Shown: positions 45,688 to 57,747, numbered from the stretch's first letter. The stretch: DNA of 64,000 nt from Venturia oleaginea (GCA_013176395.1 JABMLP010000012.1:1-64000), one strand, 5' to 3'. Numbers and translations: made by a program. The notes: generated from the sequence alone by a model not told the origin.

Positions 45688-45836
45688 AGCCTCTGCGTAA
45701 CAATCGTAGTCTCCTCTATGTATATTATAGCTAATATTGTACTAATAGGCCGGTAATTAGATCCGTATTTGTTTACGTAGAACCTATAGCGTACTAAGCT
45801 ATCGGTAAGGGCCGGTGAGGTAAGGAAGAGTAACGA
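45688..45836 (-). pseudogene. RIP-damaged scrap of LINE endonuclease
   Basis: The minus-strand reading LFLTSPALTDSLVRYRFYVN, NYRPISTILAIIYIEETT matches the endonuclease of the LINE at 14.5-20.3 kb (LFLTSPTLTDSLVRCGFHAN...). Over about 120 bp aligned by hand (45711-45830 against 17973-18092) nearly every difference is C-to-T or G-to-A in this scrap. Confidence 0.85.
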
Positions 45837-45974
45837 TATCGACTTTGTTCCACACGATAAGCCTAAAGAACACCTAAGGGCGACCCTACAAAGCCTCATT
45901 CACGTCCTCCCATGTCGTACTGCGGGGTGCCTGATCTTGAGGGTTTGACCCTCAGTTTCAAGCAGCCTTGGATC

Positions 45975-46178
45975 TGTCATGATCGAACTATGTTGGTATT
46001 CGAATGCAGTTAAACGTAGTTAAATGTGGTGGTTCTGCTCGATCAGGTCTAGCGCGAGACTGGTCGCAAGTACTTAGACTCGTCTCTACCTCTTAGTTAG
46101 CTCCTCATCCTTACAACTTCGCACGTCCCATAGAATTCAAGTCATGCTTCCAAGTCAAGTCCAAGGTCAAACGTGACA
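45975..46178 (+). mobile_element. Solo LTR (204 bp) with 5-bp target duplication
   Basis: It starts TGTCATGATCG and ends AACGTGACA (TGTCA/TGACA inverted termini). It is flanked by the perfect duplication GGATC at 45970-45974 and 46179-46183. It matches the LTR split by the LINE at 14416-20469 and preserves the uninterrupted sequence CTAACTAAGAGGTAGAGAC (minus strand) across the LINE insertion point. No PPT, primer site or coding sequence remains: a solo LTR from intra-element recombination. Confidence 0.88.
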
Positions 46179-46183
46179 GGATC

Positions 46184-47171
46184 CACAAACATGTGACTGT
46201 TAGAATCTGCCCAGGTATCTTAGAGCTCCGTCCTAGGCATCCATTTAGCTCCGTATTGAAAACCCCATAATGAATACTATACCATACCATCCTACTTATG
46301 CCAAGACACAGGCCTTATCTGTGACTCATAGTTGCGTCGCTACGTCATCCTTTTTTTCCCACTTGTCGCTGTTTTGAGCCAATCATCAATAAATTCCGTA
46401 CACCCCTAATGTTGAAAAAGTGAGACGGGACAGATTGATTGGTATCCAGACAATGATATTCGTGCTCAAACCATCCGGCACGATATCCCGACACCGGTAG
46501 TGGCTGGACTAGTCTGTACAATAGCGTCCACCCGCGGCTTCCGCTTCTCTTTTGCGCTCACGCTTTCGGCGCACGGACATTGCAGCCAAGCTAGGTGTGC
46601 AATTTATCCTGGGCTCGAATAAGTCACGCTCGAACAAGTCACGGTTTATAGGCCTCAGTAAGGAGCTTACTTGCATACTCGTCGGTTCCTCACTAAGACC
46701 TTCGGTCTCAATGGGCTTGACCTCAAACGCATTGTGGGCTCAAACACAGTGCTAGCCTAATTGGGATGTGTATAGTCATTTCTAAGGTACATTCTTGCGA
46801 TATCTGGTTGTTTTAATCCCTGCAAGCTTACCACTTGCTCTCAACGCACGTCGCGCAGCAATTTGAACATTTTCAGCCTCTTTGGCGGCCCTTTTGGCGG
46901 CCCTTTGGTGTCGCACATCTAGCTTTCCTAATCTTGGGCGCTAATCTACGAGGGTGACGCGCTAAATATCGGCGGGGGACCTCCCAGCTAATACCTGGCA
47001 GATTGCAGCGACGAACGCCAATTAATATGCAACTGCGGGCACTTCATGAGTCAATCCCGCTGCCAAGCACTCGTTTGAACTAGTCGGTCCCCACCCTTCC
47101 CATTTCCTAGCGCGTACAGACAACTTCCATTGCTGATATCTATATACCCTCCCCTCCACCCTATTACGGCC
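46184..47171. other. Intergenic, no gene seen
   Basis: About 1 kb between the solo LTR and the DUF7924-like gene. Short direct duplications such as TTTGGCGGCCC (twice near 46881-46904) are present. Nothing coding is recognised. Confidence 0.45.
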
Positions 47172-48808
47172 ATGATGCTTCCACAACAAGAGCTGAGGTC
47201 ACAAAGACAAAAAAGAAAACAGGTATTCGAAGCAGTGCCAACAGTAGAGCCAGAATCGCAACCACAACAATCGCCCGCCAAACGCCAAAAGCAGTCATGT
47301 TCGTCGCGGAGCAAGACTCCTCCAGAGTTCTGGGACAAGCTTTCGCGGGTGCCGCTCTATCGTCGTGCGCTTCGAGAGTTCAACAGAAGGGAAATTCGGC
47401 CCATTGCCCTACAACAGCGCAGAAAGCGTGACGTTGAAGACAGTCAAGTCAAACAGCTTCAGCGCTTTGCTCGGCGTGGTGGCCCTGACCTGCGCAGCAT
47501 CCGAGGAGTTAGTTCTATCTTTGCTATGCTATAGAGAAGGTATGCTAACTTTTTACAGTACCCAGAACAGGAAACACAAGTCAAAATGAGCTCAAAACGT
47601 AGTCGACCAACCGGTCCAGCGCCCTGAACTCGAACAGGAAGCCGACTACATTCTGTTCTAAAGATGCTGCATTTGAGCAGGAACATATCGACAATGGTAT
47701 ATACCCGCCAGGATATAATGATGTCGAGCCGGGGAATCTAGAGGAGATAATAGAGAAACTTGGACAACCTCGTGCATCTCTATCGCCTTCAAAGTTTTCT
47801 CGCGAGGAGTTCGTGCATCTCAGGCGGAAAAATGACGAAGCCACGACCGAAGCGGAAGTAATGAGCCAAGTCTTCCCGATGATCACAGGCAAGGCCGACA
47901 TCCCATCGGGCTTCAATCATGTGTTCAACAACCTTGAGCCACTTGGTGCCCATATCTCCGACCCACAGCCCGACTACTTCAATGGCTCTCGCACTGCGGA
48001 CATCCGGCCCAAAGTGCGGAATGACCTTGAGCAGTACATCATTCTTTCGAGCCAACGACACCGTCCTGCGCTCCCAAACTTTTTCATGGAAGTGAAAGGC
48101 CCGGACGGAAAAGCGTCGGAAGCCAAGCGCCAGATCACGCAGGACCTTGCGGCCGGTTCTCGAGGAATGCTCAGGATGCAGTCCTATGGGCTGGACGAGC
48201 CTGTGTTTGATAACAATGCCCATACATTCGGATCGACGTACTACAGCGGCTACATGCAGCTGTATGCGATGCATCCGACCGAGCCAGGAGCTGCGGACAG
48301 CCGGCCCGAGTACCATACAACTCTGATTGACACCTATGGCTTGACTGGTAATGCAAAGACTTCTCGGCAAGGCCTTGGGGCGTGGCGTAATCTGCGCGAT
48401 TTGGCGAAGGGAAGGAGAGTTGAGTTCATTGCGTCTGCCAATGAGAGAGCGGATAACGACGATGAGCCCGAGGCCGGGTCAGCCGATCCTTACCTGACCT
48501 CATTCATCTCAACCAGCCAGTCCACGCGAAGCGAGCCCTTCACAGCTGATTCTGACAACGAAGAATCTGATACAACCATAGACGAGCTTGCTATGCCAGC
48601 ACTGCAGACAAAGCGCAAAAAGGCGCCCCTGCGGCGCCGTAAGAAGCAAAGACTTAAATTAGCGACTTACTCGTTGATGAGGACGACTAATAGCTGTGAG
48701 CGGATGCGCTTATCCAGGATTGAGCTAGCCCGAATCTTGGTCAAAAGATCAGAGCCAGCAGATCATGGAACCATCCTCGATACCTCTTTCACCGACGGAG
48801 GCGCATAA
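47172..48808 (+). pseudogene. DUF7924-like fungal protein, one frameshift
   Basis: Exon 1, 47172-47507, has tandem ATG codons (MMLPQQELRSQRQKRKQ) and RVPLYRRALREFNRR. An intron at 47508-47558 (GTTAGT...GCTAAC...ACAG) leads to GYPEQETQVKMSSKRSRPTG. That frame meets TGA near 47624, while the continuation is open in another frame from about 47600: FEQEHIDNGIYPPGYND, LGQPRASLSPSKFSREEF, NFFMEVKGPDGKASEAKRQI, GMLRMQSYGLDEPVFDNNAH, SRPEYHTTLIDTYGLTGN, FIASANERAD. These blocks belong to a large fungal family of unknown function (annotated DUF7924), whose core vaguely recalls nuclease-like folds. A one-base shift separates the halves, so it is probably inactive unless it is a sequencing error. An extra C-terminal basic region (KRKKAPLRRRKKQR) may be a nuclear signal. 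Confidence 0.75.
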
Positions 48809-49349
48809 AAAGAGCACAGGAAAAGGCTTGCTGGTGGGGAGTAGTGCATATCGCCAACGGTTTTTTGTAAAGGGTGTTTAGGCATTTAGCTAAGTCACCA
48901 CCGATGTCCGCCGAAAGTCCTCCGAGCAAACCACACAGGAGTAAGCGGCGGAGGATATTCGAGGAAGACGGGGAGGAGAGAAAGCGCCTGGCTAAGAAGC
49001 ACGTCAGTTCTGCTAAAGAAATTTCCGCCGCTGCAGGAGATACGGTGGCCAAAAACCCAACAGCAGAAGAGCCAAAAGCGGCGACGGACTGTCGACGTAA
49101 GCGATATAGAAGAGGTGGAGAAGAAGCGGCCGAGCAAAGTGCAGGTTACCACCGCTCGCTCCAGCAGCACATGGATTAAGAGACTACGATCACGGCCAAT
49201 AGCACCAGCTGGCTGACACTACGCCGTGCCGTTCTTGGGTCGTAGCATTTTCATCGCTGACGTCAACGATCGGAAGCACTCTACAGTGGCCAATGCCGGT
49301 GAGGTCAGGGAGGATGGCAAGTGCCCACCGGATAAAGACGGCGGTGGAT

Positions 49350-49353
<4 letters not shown>
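48809..49353. other. Intergenic, doubtful short basic ORF
   Basis: A plus frame of about 100 codons (48874-49179) is Lys/Arg/Ala-rich with no recognised family. It may be part of a decayed neighbour of the DUF7924-like gene. Not called. Confidence 0.35.

Positions 49354-49392
<39 letters not shown>
49354..49392. repeat. (GA)n microsatellite
   Basis: About 19 uninterrupted GA units. The Arg/Glu or Ser/Leu repeats in overlapping frames are artefacts of it. Confidence 0.95.
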
Positions 49393-49395
<3 letters not shown>

Positions 49396-49425
49396 ATGTA
49401 TCTTATTACGGTTGGTGTCGAGGAC

Positions 49426-49740
49426 AAGATGTTTCGGCGCCCACACAAAGCTTTCGGGGGATATGATACCTTTACAATGAAGAGGATGGATCGCATCTTG
49501 AGCCAAGTAATATCATTTGGAGACTACGAATGCGTGGAAGATTACATACGCACCAGCCATAAGGCGGAGATCTTCCTACATGGTATTGACGGGCAAGGCA
49601 ACACTGCACTTCACCTCGCGGCTTGCGAGCAATATTCCGACATTGTAAGATTTCTGCTGAGGTATCTTCTAGATGTCCACCATCTTAGCGCTATCGATCT
49701 TGCGAGCCGTTCGGGCGTACGGTCTCGCGAGCCGTATTCA
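49426..49740 (+). pseudogene. Ankyrin-repeat gene scrap
   Basis: In one frame, VEDYIRTSHKAEIFLHGID is followed by GQGNTALHLAACEQYSDIV and RFLLRYL. This reads one good ankyrin repeat (about 49587-49665) plus weak flanks, after which the sequence loses similarity. No complete domain set, start or partner domain is seen, so it is probably a fragment of a larger ankyrin gene. Confidence 0.45.
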
Positions 49741-50010
49741 GGTACTAGACTTGTGAACTCTCTCATTCACAAATCTATAAAATTGTTATTAATGTCTGTG
49801 CCAGTGTCGCGAGCCACCCAGTGTGACGAGCCGCCGCAAATATACTGCCTTACTCGCTGGATCTTTCAATACTCGTCCCGAGGTCGATTCTTCCTCTCCA
49901 AGATTCGTCACACGCCGAGTCACTCGCTAATGGGATGTGGGACTTTCCAAGATCCACGGCAAATAGGTCAGCTTGTACGAGGAGCGTGCGGCAGGATTTG
50001 TCCGGTATAG

Positions 50011-50615
50011 CTTAATTATACCTGATCGCTCAAAAGCATTGGCCACGTGACTCTGTAGGAGGTCTAGTCTGAACGACCTAGTCCACGTAGTCACTAGAAC
50101 CAATATTCTATTTCCAACCAAAGTTCATGCATGCGAGTGGCCCGATCGCCACACCCCCGCACGACGCTTAGCGCTGATAAGCAGTCCTGATAGTATAGTC
50201 TGACATATCAAGGATAGTTAGCGCAGAAACAGTCCTACATGCCTCGCATAGAAAGAAGCGCTGTGCGGGGTACGTAGCCCGGTCGAAATCTTGCACTTCC
50301 TTTCCATCAAATGCTTTCAGAATTGATGAGAAAAACACTTCAAAATTTGCACTTCAAAAAAACACTCGGCAATCTAGTTTATGTCAAAGATTATGGATCC
50401 CCTTCCACAAGCCGATGATTCACAGGGACCAAATCCCAGAAGTATAATGACATCAATATGATATAGACAACGTGCACCTGCCAATCCAAAGCCAAACTCT
50501 CCGTTTTCGATTCAACTCTACTCTTTTATCATCACCCAATTGATCTTTGATTAAAAAATCTTCACAATTCTCATTCTCATTTCCAGAAAAATATTCTCGT
50601 GGATAGGTACTTGGA
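50011..50615. other. Intergenic, upstream of the SRPBCC gene
   Basis: No gene recognised. AT-rich sequence with a CATCACCCAATTGATC stretch precedes the start. Confidence 0.45.
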
Positions 50616-51649
50616 ATGTCCACCCCAGCTCAATCTGCCATTATTTGGCCTGAGAAATTTCTACCGGGGACGACGGATAATTTTGTTTCGAATGAGTTTA
50701 TTGTTAAAGGTGCGTTACTTTGTTTCTCTATTGGTGATTTGGTTTTGTAAGATTATATCGATAGTTGTGAAATTTTTCTGAAAGGTGAAAATGCTTCTTA
50801 GGGTGGACATGAGATTATGGCCGATTGGAAGTTTTCTTGTTGTGATTTTGGTTATTGTTGGGGGTTGATGATGCTGGGTGTTTGTTCACTCGTTCGTTTT
50901 ACTTTGTTCTCAAGGGAGCGATCATGGTAAACTTAGAGATATTTCTTTTAATGCTGCCATATTATTTTCTCTGTGGTGAGAACGGAGTACTAACATTCAT
51001 CCACCAGGCCTAAAAGCCTCCCAAATCTGGCCCCTCCTCTCCGATTGCTCAAAATGGGAATCCTACTATAACAACATCTCCTCCATAACCCCCCCAGAAA
51101 CAGGCCCAACCCTAAAAAAAGGCGACGTCTTCAAATTCAGCACATTCGGTAAGTCTTCCATTCTCCACCCTTTCCAATCCTTAGTAGTTCAAGTGAGCGA
51201 ATCGAACCAAAACAAAAAAAAACGAGATAAATCCCTCCCAAAATCAAAGAACCAACTATCCAAACCCCACTAAAACAAATCCTAACAAACAACTACCAGG
51301 CTTCCCAATCCTAACTTGCCCAGTCGAAGAATCCCAACCCCCCTCCACCACCGACAGCGCATCAGGCCGAATATCCTGGTCCGCCTCACTCCCAGGGCCC
51401 CCTACCGAAAAGGTATCAGTTTACCACGCCTGGCTAATAGAAGACCTCCCAGGCGACCGCGTCCGAATCCTAACGCAAGAAAGTCAGATCGGAAAACCGG
51501 CTGCCGAACTGGCGGGGGCGAAACCGAATAAAATGCTGTTGGGTCATCAGGATTGGTGTGAGGGGTTGGTTAAAGCGGCGAGGGGGGAAGGGATTGGAGA
51601 GACGAATTTGAAGGCGGCAGGGTTGGGTTCTTATCCAAAGGACAAGTAG
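50616..51649 (+). CDS. SRPBCC (START-like) superfamily protein
   Basis: Three exons: 50616-50709, 51008-51148 and 51300-51649, giving 194 aa. Introns are 298 nt (GTGCGT...CCACCAG) and 151 nt (GTAAGT...TACCAG), long for this window. The splices read EFIVK-GLKASQIWPLLSD and FSTF-GFPILTCPVEES. Motifs match a fungal SRPBCC group: WPEKFLPGTTDNFVSNE, WESYYNNISSITPP, LKKGDVFKFSTFGFP, YHAWLIEDLPGDRVRILTQE and PNKMLLGHQDWCEGLVKAAR. These are small proteins with a hydrophobic ligand pocket, often of unknown function. Intact. Confidence 0.85.
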
Positions 51650-52116
51650 ATGATGATTTTCTACGGTTGAGCAGGGAGGGGAATGTTCAGCGCAATATTC
51701 ACGATAGTGTAACGATAACCTCACAAGCTGACATCAACCACTTAGATCAGTATGGTCGGCAAGTAATAGATGACTGGACTTTCCATATATGAATACAGCC
51801 AAAGAACATCGCAACAAAAATCTACCCAAGCGTTTTTAAAATTGTGGCAGTCCATAGCCACCCGAAACATCTCTGTCAGGACTGGGGATATTATCTATCG
51901 CATCAGAAGCAGAACCAAAAGATACTCGTTTACATCATACCATGATACTCGTTACCAAAGCCCGAAGCACCCGCTTCCTCTATCAATCCCATCATGCTTC
52001 ATGCCCCAAACTAAACAACTAATTTCATGCCTACAAGGTAATCCTACGACAACGCAATCATAATCATGATCATAACCCCGTGGGTAATTGTCCTGCCCAA
52101 ATACCCTCTAAAAGAA
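51650..52116. other. Convergent intergenic region
   Basis: 3' ends of the SRPBCC gene (plus) and the myotubularin gene (minus) face each other. No gene seen. Confidence 0.5.
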
Positions 52117-54693
52117 TCAATGCATCTCCGTCCCCAAGTCATCATCCTCTTTTGATGTCCTCGAACCCCCATTAATTTTTCTGCCACCCAAACCTTTCGG
52201 AAAGCCGTTCGCCTGCTTTGATCGCTTCACTTCAGACCACATTCCCTCATTCACGCTGGAGCCAAAGTGTGTACCAGCGCCAAGTGGATCATCGTCCGCC
52301 TCAGACTCGCTAGAGAGGGCGATAGCTGGGGCTGATGCGGACTCTTCGTATTGCTCTTCAACAGCAGTGGGAATTGATGGGGTCCTCTCGATTTGTTTTG
52401 CAGCGACGACAGATGTTGACGGCCGCTCCTGAAGAGGTGTTGCAGTGCCATTCAGACCCTCGTCTGTCGAGGATCTAGTACTACTGGAAGAAGCACTTGT
52501 ATTTGCATCGACAGTGACTGTCTTGTCCGCACTCTCCACGGCCACAATCGCTGGCTGCTCAATCTCCGCCTCTGACAGCACAGGTCCAGGACCAATGCCA
52601 TTCATATCGGCGTCAGGTCGATTGAACACCGACGCCCACCACCTGACCTTCTCTTTCTCCGGGAAGATGAGCCTTGCTTTGAGGGGATTGCGATCATCAA
52701 TCTCAGGGTCGTATTTTGGATTTAACCAATTCTGTCTTTGTGCAAGGAAGAAATCCCACACACTTCTTGTTTTCTTCTTGGCTTGATTATCCACCCTTTC
52801 CTTTTCATTGTTCCATAAAAATGTGCCGTAATTGCATGAGTAGAGATGGTAAAGAAGACGCTTGAGGAAGCGCTCGTTAAATTCAAAGCGCGTGGGATGT
52901 TGATTCAGAAGCTGCCAGGTTGCATCGAGAAATTGATGGAAAATGGGAGAAATTTCTCCGGTTTTCGTCGCAAAGAGATCTTCCTTTGCGTGTTTTGAAG
53001 ACGGTGGAGGAGCGTCAACTCCTTCTGGATCCGAACTGTCATTCTTGGGGGTAAGGAAAACCCTTGCACTCGATATCGCGTTTTGAAACGCATTTCCATT
53101 GCTGCTTGTGGAGGAGGTAAAGTCTACTGGTTTAGCGGATACACGCTCATTTTCAATCTCGAACCACTTCTCGCTGTTGAGATGGCCAGAGCGATGTCGG
53201 AACATGTGGCCGAACGACACCCAGTCTTTTTCGACGAGGACGATGAATCCCTCCAGAGTGCGATAGTATGGATCTAGACATAGTTGGGCCAAGGCGCTGA
53301 GTTGACTCGTCCGATCCCATCCGTCAGAGCAATGGATCAAAACATGTGAGTGTCGAAGGCCGACCCGATCTGCTATCTCTCTTGCGCCTTCTAGAACAAG
53401 TGCAATATGCTCGAGCCATTTGCTTTCGGCCAGTTCCTTGCGGTTCAGAGGTAAGGATGAATTATTCGTGTCGGAGTTCTTTAGGGTGTCAGTCACCATT
53501 TTGAGCGACTTTCGCATCGTGTGGATGTTATCGATCCCAAGATAGATCCTCATGGCTGGGGAGTAATTCCTCATATCCTCTGAGCCTGCGCCCTTCGCAA
53601 TAGAATTTGCAATTGCATTGAGCCGTGGTCGTGCGTCCACAATAAGATTCTTCTGTGTCGACCCGTACACTTTCCTCTTCTCGTCAGGGATAGCAGATGC
53701 AATTGCTTCGTCCTCGGCCAATTCTGTTTCTGTGCCTGTGAAACATGTATTCAGACTTCTCGCTTCGTCCTGGAGATCTGTGAGATCTGAAGTTGATCTG
53801 CCTCCCATTGGTGTTACAGGAGCTGACTGAAAAGAAGCGGCACCGATATTGTGGGTCTCGAATATTGCTGCCACGAGTGCCTCATCCTGAAAGTTGCGAG
53901 CACCTATCGCACCAGTTAAAGGCTGCGCACACCTTGTGATTGAACAATTGTTTATAGGATGGAGATATGTAAGGACAGGGATTCGTGCTTGCGAGCGAAA
54001 TTTGACGGAGTGGGTGAGAGTGTTGTCGGATATGTTCGCCGGGACACCCAAAACTGAAGGGTATGTAGGCGAGTACTGCAATGGTCAGCTGCTGCATCAC
54101 TCAGGATCCATATTTCCACTCACCACATAATCTTTGTTGATCTCCGTTATGCGCCAGTTTTTGTCCTTGCTTGCGTTGACGCCTAATCTGGCGAACTCCT
54201 TTATTGGATCGTACAATTCCCATCCATTGAAGCCTACCTCGTGCGGTGGCGCCCTATGGTTAAATGCATAAAGGTTTTCCAATTTCTTCCTCTTACAAGT
54301 GAGATCCTTGGTCATATCATACACGGCTCGCGCATCCTGGTCTATGTCGAAATAGAAGGACACAAAGGTAAGATCTTTACATTGCAGCTGAATGCGAGAG
54401 CGATCGCGAGAGAAGATTCCAGGTTTGTATGCGCAGTGACTTATTATTGGATATGCAATCCAGTGGGTTTTGTCTTGCTGTACGACACCCGGTGCAGGAG
54501 TAGGAGGCAGCTTGTAGCAGAAGATGAGGTGGTCTTGGGTAACACGTAGGGAGCCTAGAACGCTGATGCCTTGCCGCCAGCAATCAACATCTTCCACTTC
54601 TCGTAGGGCCATTGGTAAATGTGGGAAGCGGTCGCGAGGAAGTCTACGAGTACGGTGCGATTGTGCATTTTGGACAGGCGGAGGATTGGCCAT
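52117..54693 (-). CDS. Myotubularin-type phosphoinositide 3-phosphatase
   Basis: Two exons, 54693-54124 and 54075-52117, giving 842 aa. The intron 54076-54123 (GTGAGT...TTGCAG) joins INKDYV to YSPTYPSVLGVP. The N-terminal PH-GRAM domain (LGSLRVTQDHLIFCYKLP) is followed by the myotubularin domain: NGWELYDPIKEFARLGV, YLHPINNCSITRCAQPLTG and the CX5R active site HCSDGWDRTSQL near residue 436 (Cys, Asp and Arg all present), then LIEKDWVSFGHMF-like sequence and FLWNNEKER. It dephosphorylates PI3P and PI(3,5)P2 in endosomal/vacuolar traffic, corresponding to yeast Ymr1. The C-terminal about 170 residues are Ser/Ala/Glu-rich and poorly conserved. Intact. Confidence 0.94.
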
Positions 54694-55122
54694 GGTTATG
54701 AGTAGGAAGGGTCGAATGTGAGAGAGGGCATGACAAAGGCAGCAGCAGCAGTTTTCGGACAGTCAAGGGAAGTGTAAGATCTTGTCTGGCGCCACGGCCA
54801 GCTGTTTTCGGCAGTTGGCTGTATTGTTCGTTGGCTGGCGGACTTGAGGCTGTTTACAGCTATGGCCAAACTTGGAGCTGCGATATCAATGACCCAAAAC
54901 TCGTCAGGGAGTGTCTTGGCTTGACACGTGATGAACTGATACAGGGATTATTATATGTGCACGGACCCTCATTTGTCCCCGGGACGCCGATGGCCACAAT
55001 CGAAAATTAATCCCACCTCTATGACCTTCGATCCGCCAACGACAACCTAATCGACAGGAATATACCACTGAGTTTCTGAGTGCATTGCTTAGAATCTCGC
55101 AGCCCCAGTCAACACCACAACC
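54694..55122. promoter_or_regulatory. Divergent promoter, myotubularin / RPS3
   Basis: 429 bp between outward-transcribed genes. The RPS3 side contains a CGACAACCTAATCGACAGG stretch and the leader. Specific ribosomal-protein promoter motifs are not asserted. Confidence 0.45.
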
Positions 55123-56189
55123 ATGGCCACTCAAAACGCATCAATGTACGTTGGAAGAATAGATTCGCGACCCGGACAATCGCTAACGCTCTGTCAGCTC
55201 CAAGAGGAGAAAGTTCGTAGCAGGTATGCAATTCACGCACAGTCATTCCCACGACGAGGCGGACATGGAAGTTACCCGGACACTGCGAGAAGAGAGGGAG
55301 TTGGAGGTTGGGAAAGGAAGCGCAGATCGCACAATGCTCAGGGAATTCGAGAACTGAAGACAGGACCACGGCCACTAACATTTGCTCCCACAGATGGTGT
55401 TTTCTACGCAGAGTTGAACGAGTTTTTCCAGCGTGAACTCGCTGAGGAAGGCTACTCCGGCGTCGAGGTCCGCGTCACCCCAACCGTCACCGATATCATC
55501 ATCCGCGCAACCCACACACAGGAAGTTCTTGGAGATCAGGGTCGCCGCATTCGCGAACTCACCTCCCTCATCCAGAAGCGCTTCAAGTTCCCAGAAAACT
55601 CCGTCTCGCTCTACGCCGCCAAGGTCCAGAACCGTGGTCTCTCCGCTGTCGCTCAGTGCGAGTCATTGCGATACAAGCTTCTGAACGGCCTTGCTGTCCG
55701 ACGAGCATGCTATGGTGTTCTCCGATTCATCATGGAGAGCGGTGCCAAGGGTTGCGAGGTTGTTGTCAGTGGTAAACTGAGGGCTGCTCGTGCCAAGTCC
55801 ATGAAGTTCACCGTATGTTCGCACATGCTGATTCGTGTCGTATCCAAAATCTAATTTGTGCGCAGGACGGATTCATGATCCACTCCGGTCAACCAGCCAA
55901 GGATTTCATCGACGATGCCACCCGTCACGTTTTGCTGCGCCAGGGTGTTCTTGGAATTAAGGTCAAGATTATGCGCGGCTCAGACCCAGAAGGCAAATCC
56001 GGCCCAACCAAATCCCTCCCGGACACCGTCACCATCATCGAGCCAAAGGAGGAGCAACCAGTCGTCCAGCCAATGAGCCAGGACTACGGCGCAAAGGCCA
56101 TTCAGGCAGAGCAGGCTGCTGCTGCCCAGCGACAAGCTGAGCAAGCGGCAGAGGAGGCCGAGGGTGCACCAGGTTACGAGCAGGAATAG
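55123..56189 (+). CDS. RPS3: 40S ribosomal protein S3 (uS3)
   Basis: Four exons: 55123-55145, 55198-55223, 55394-55812 and 55866-56189, giving 263 aa. The first two exons are tiny. Joined, they read [20 protein letters not shown], exactly the uS3 N-terminus. Introns carry GTACGT...GTCAG, GTATGC...CCACAG and GTATGT...CGCAG. The KH type-2 domain has [19 protein letters not shown]. The C-terminal domain has [33 protein letters not shown] and [11 protein letters not shown]. The tail is Ala/Gln/Glu-rich. It sits at the mRNA entry channel of the small subunit. Very small first exons are common in fungal ribosomal protein genes. Intact and a good anchor for phylogenetic placement. Confidence 0.98.
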
Positions 56190-57189
56190 ACATTCAAAAT
56201 TCATATTAGGGGCGTAATTTGTTTGCGGGAATGGATGGCTGTATCTTCAAGCTTATGTTTTAGCTTGCGGTCCAGGCTGAATATATAAGTACGCGAATGC
56301 ATGCTTGGACAACGTGCCAATTGAGAAATAAAGTGAAAAACTTACCACCTCCGTCCTTGTTTTATTGATCGGAGGTTCAAGCTGCCATAGCTGTACGGTT
56401 TTCAAGCATTGTGCTGGATTTTCACATTTGGTTCTCAACATCGGCAGCGACTCTGGTAACTCTCTTGGCTCATCATTTAGACGCCACAGTCTTCGATTCT
56501 GACGGATCAGGTTCTGTAGAGATCGATTCATGGCAGTCCAGTCCGCGAACTGATGTCGCTAGTAAGAAGTAATTTCCTTCACCACAATGCTTCCGAATCA
56601 CCTTCGATATCGATAAATTTCTCCCGAGCACTCTTAACCTTAGCCATACCGATCTAGGTTGAGAGTCTTGCTGCATGAGTGCAATCTTCGGTGGCCAAGA
56701 GTAGGAGCGGACATGAATTGATGAGGCCGCTTTGGCAGGCTGAACCGTCGCTCAAACTTCCTACTCGAAGTCCAATACGTATGTATCTTACTACTCTAAT
56801 CGGGCCCTTCACCACAACTGGCTGACCCTAGGACTGAGAATCTTTAAACCAACTCGTTCCTCGCTGGTTACCCCTCGCTTCTCGTAGCTGGAGCAGCGAA
56901 GCGGAGGGCCTGACTAGAGCTTCCTCCAATCAAGTCTTGATTGATGATAACATCAGGTATACGTGGACCTTGAGAAAGGCGCCCTTTGATTGGACTGTCT
57001 TATCAGCTTCACTTCATGCTCGCATCTAAAGCTTGATTTCCCGACTTTCAAATCTTGCCGAAATTCAATTGAATCTATTGCCAATGAATCAATAATTGTG
57101 ATTCATTTCTTATTCTCAAGCTGACTTTTCTTGGAAGCGCATCTACGTTTCAAGGGTCCTAGTGCGGATGGGACCACGCTCCAAATGGC
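56190..57189. other. Intergenic, no gene seen
   Basis: 3' flank of RPS3 and about 900 bp without recognisable coding sequence. Confidence 0.45.
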
Positions 57190-57747
57190 GTGGACTACAA
57201 CTTCTATGCCTTTGATTACCCTTCTCACAACCACAGCCTACGGAGTTTGAGAATCGTACAAACTGGCGGCACCTCTTCTTGGGAGAGTATCTGGAACTCA
57301 ATATCTGCCCGAGAACCCACTCAAACACCAATTGTACATCCAGATTATGATAAAAGAGTATCCCCGCAGCTCTTGTTGGAAGGGCGGCTGGTTCACTTCC
57401 ACGCTCGCATCAAGACTGGCAAGAAGAAACAATTCGTGGATGTGGCGTTTGAATCTCGTCCTCTGAGCAAAGAGGAGTACTTAGGATCGAATACGTTGCA
57501 TATAGATGGGAGACTCGAAGGGGTGATCGCATATTTTCCTGTTCTATTAAACCATTCCAGTGATATACGCTTTCGCGAGAAACACATATTTCTTCTTTTA
57601 CGGGAGTTGGCCCAAGAATCGGGAGAATTGAGCGAGGGTCCCAGAAAGTTCGAGCGCGTTGGCCTAATGGTAATTCATAGCGTTCTGGGCAAAACGAAAT
57701 TGGACTGGTATATACAAGCAAAATGGGAGGGAATCATCATTTGCTGA
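57190..57747 (+). pseudogene. Uncharacterised ORF, possibly a gene 3' fragment
   Basis: 185 codons open from a GTG at 57190. No in-frame ATG is seen near the start, so the 5' part is missing or lies in an exon not found. The C-terminal portion (IFLLLRELAQESGELSEGP, KFERVGLMVIHSV) recalls the C-terminal region of HET-domain proteins, where a line about a response or illness-type equation is followed by RVG, but this is weak. No HET core motif is present upstream. It may be a truncated copy. Confidence 0.35.
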
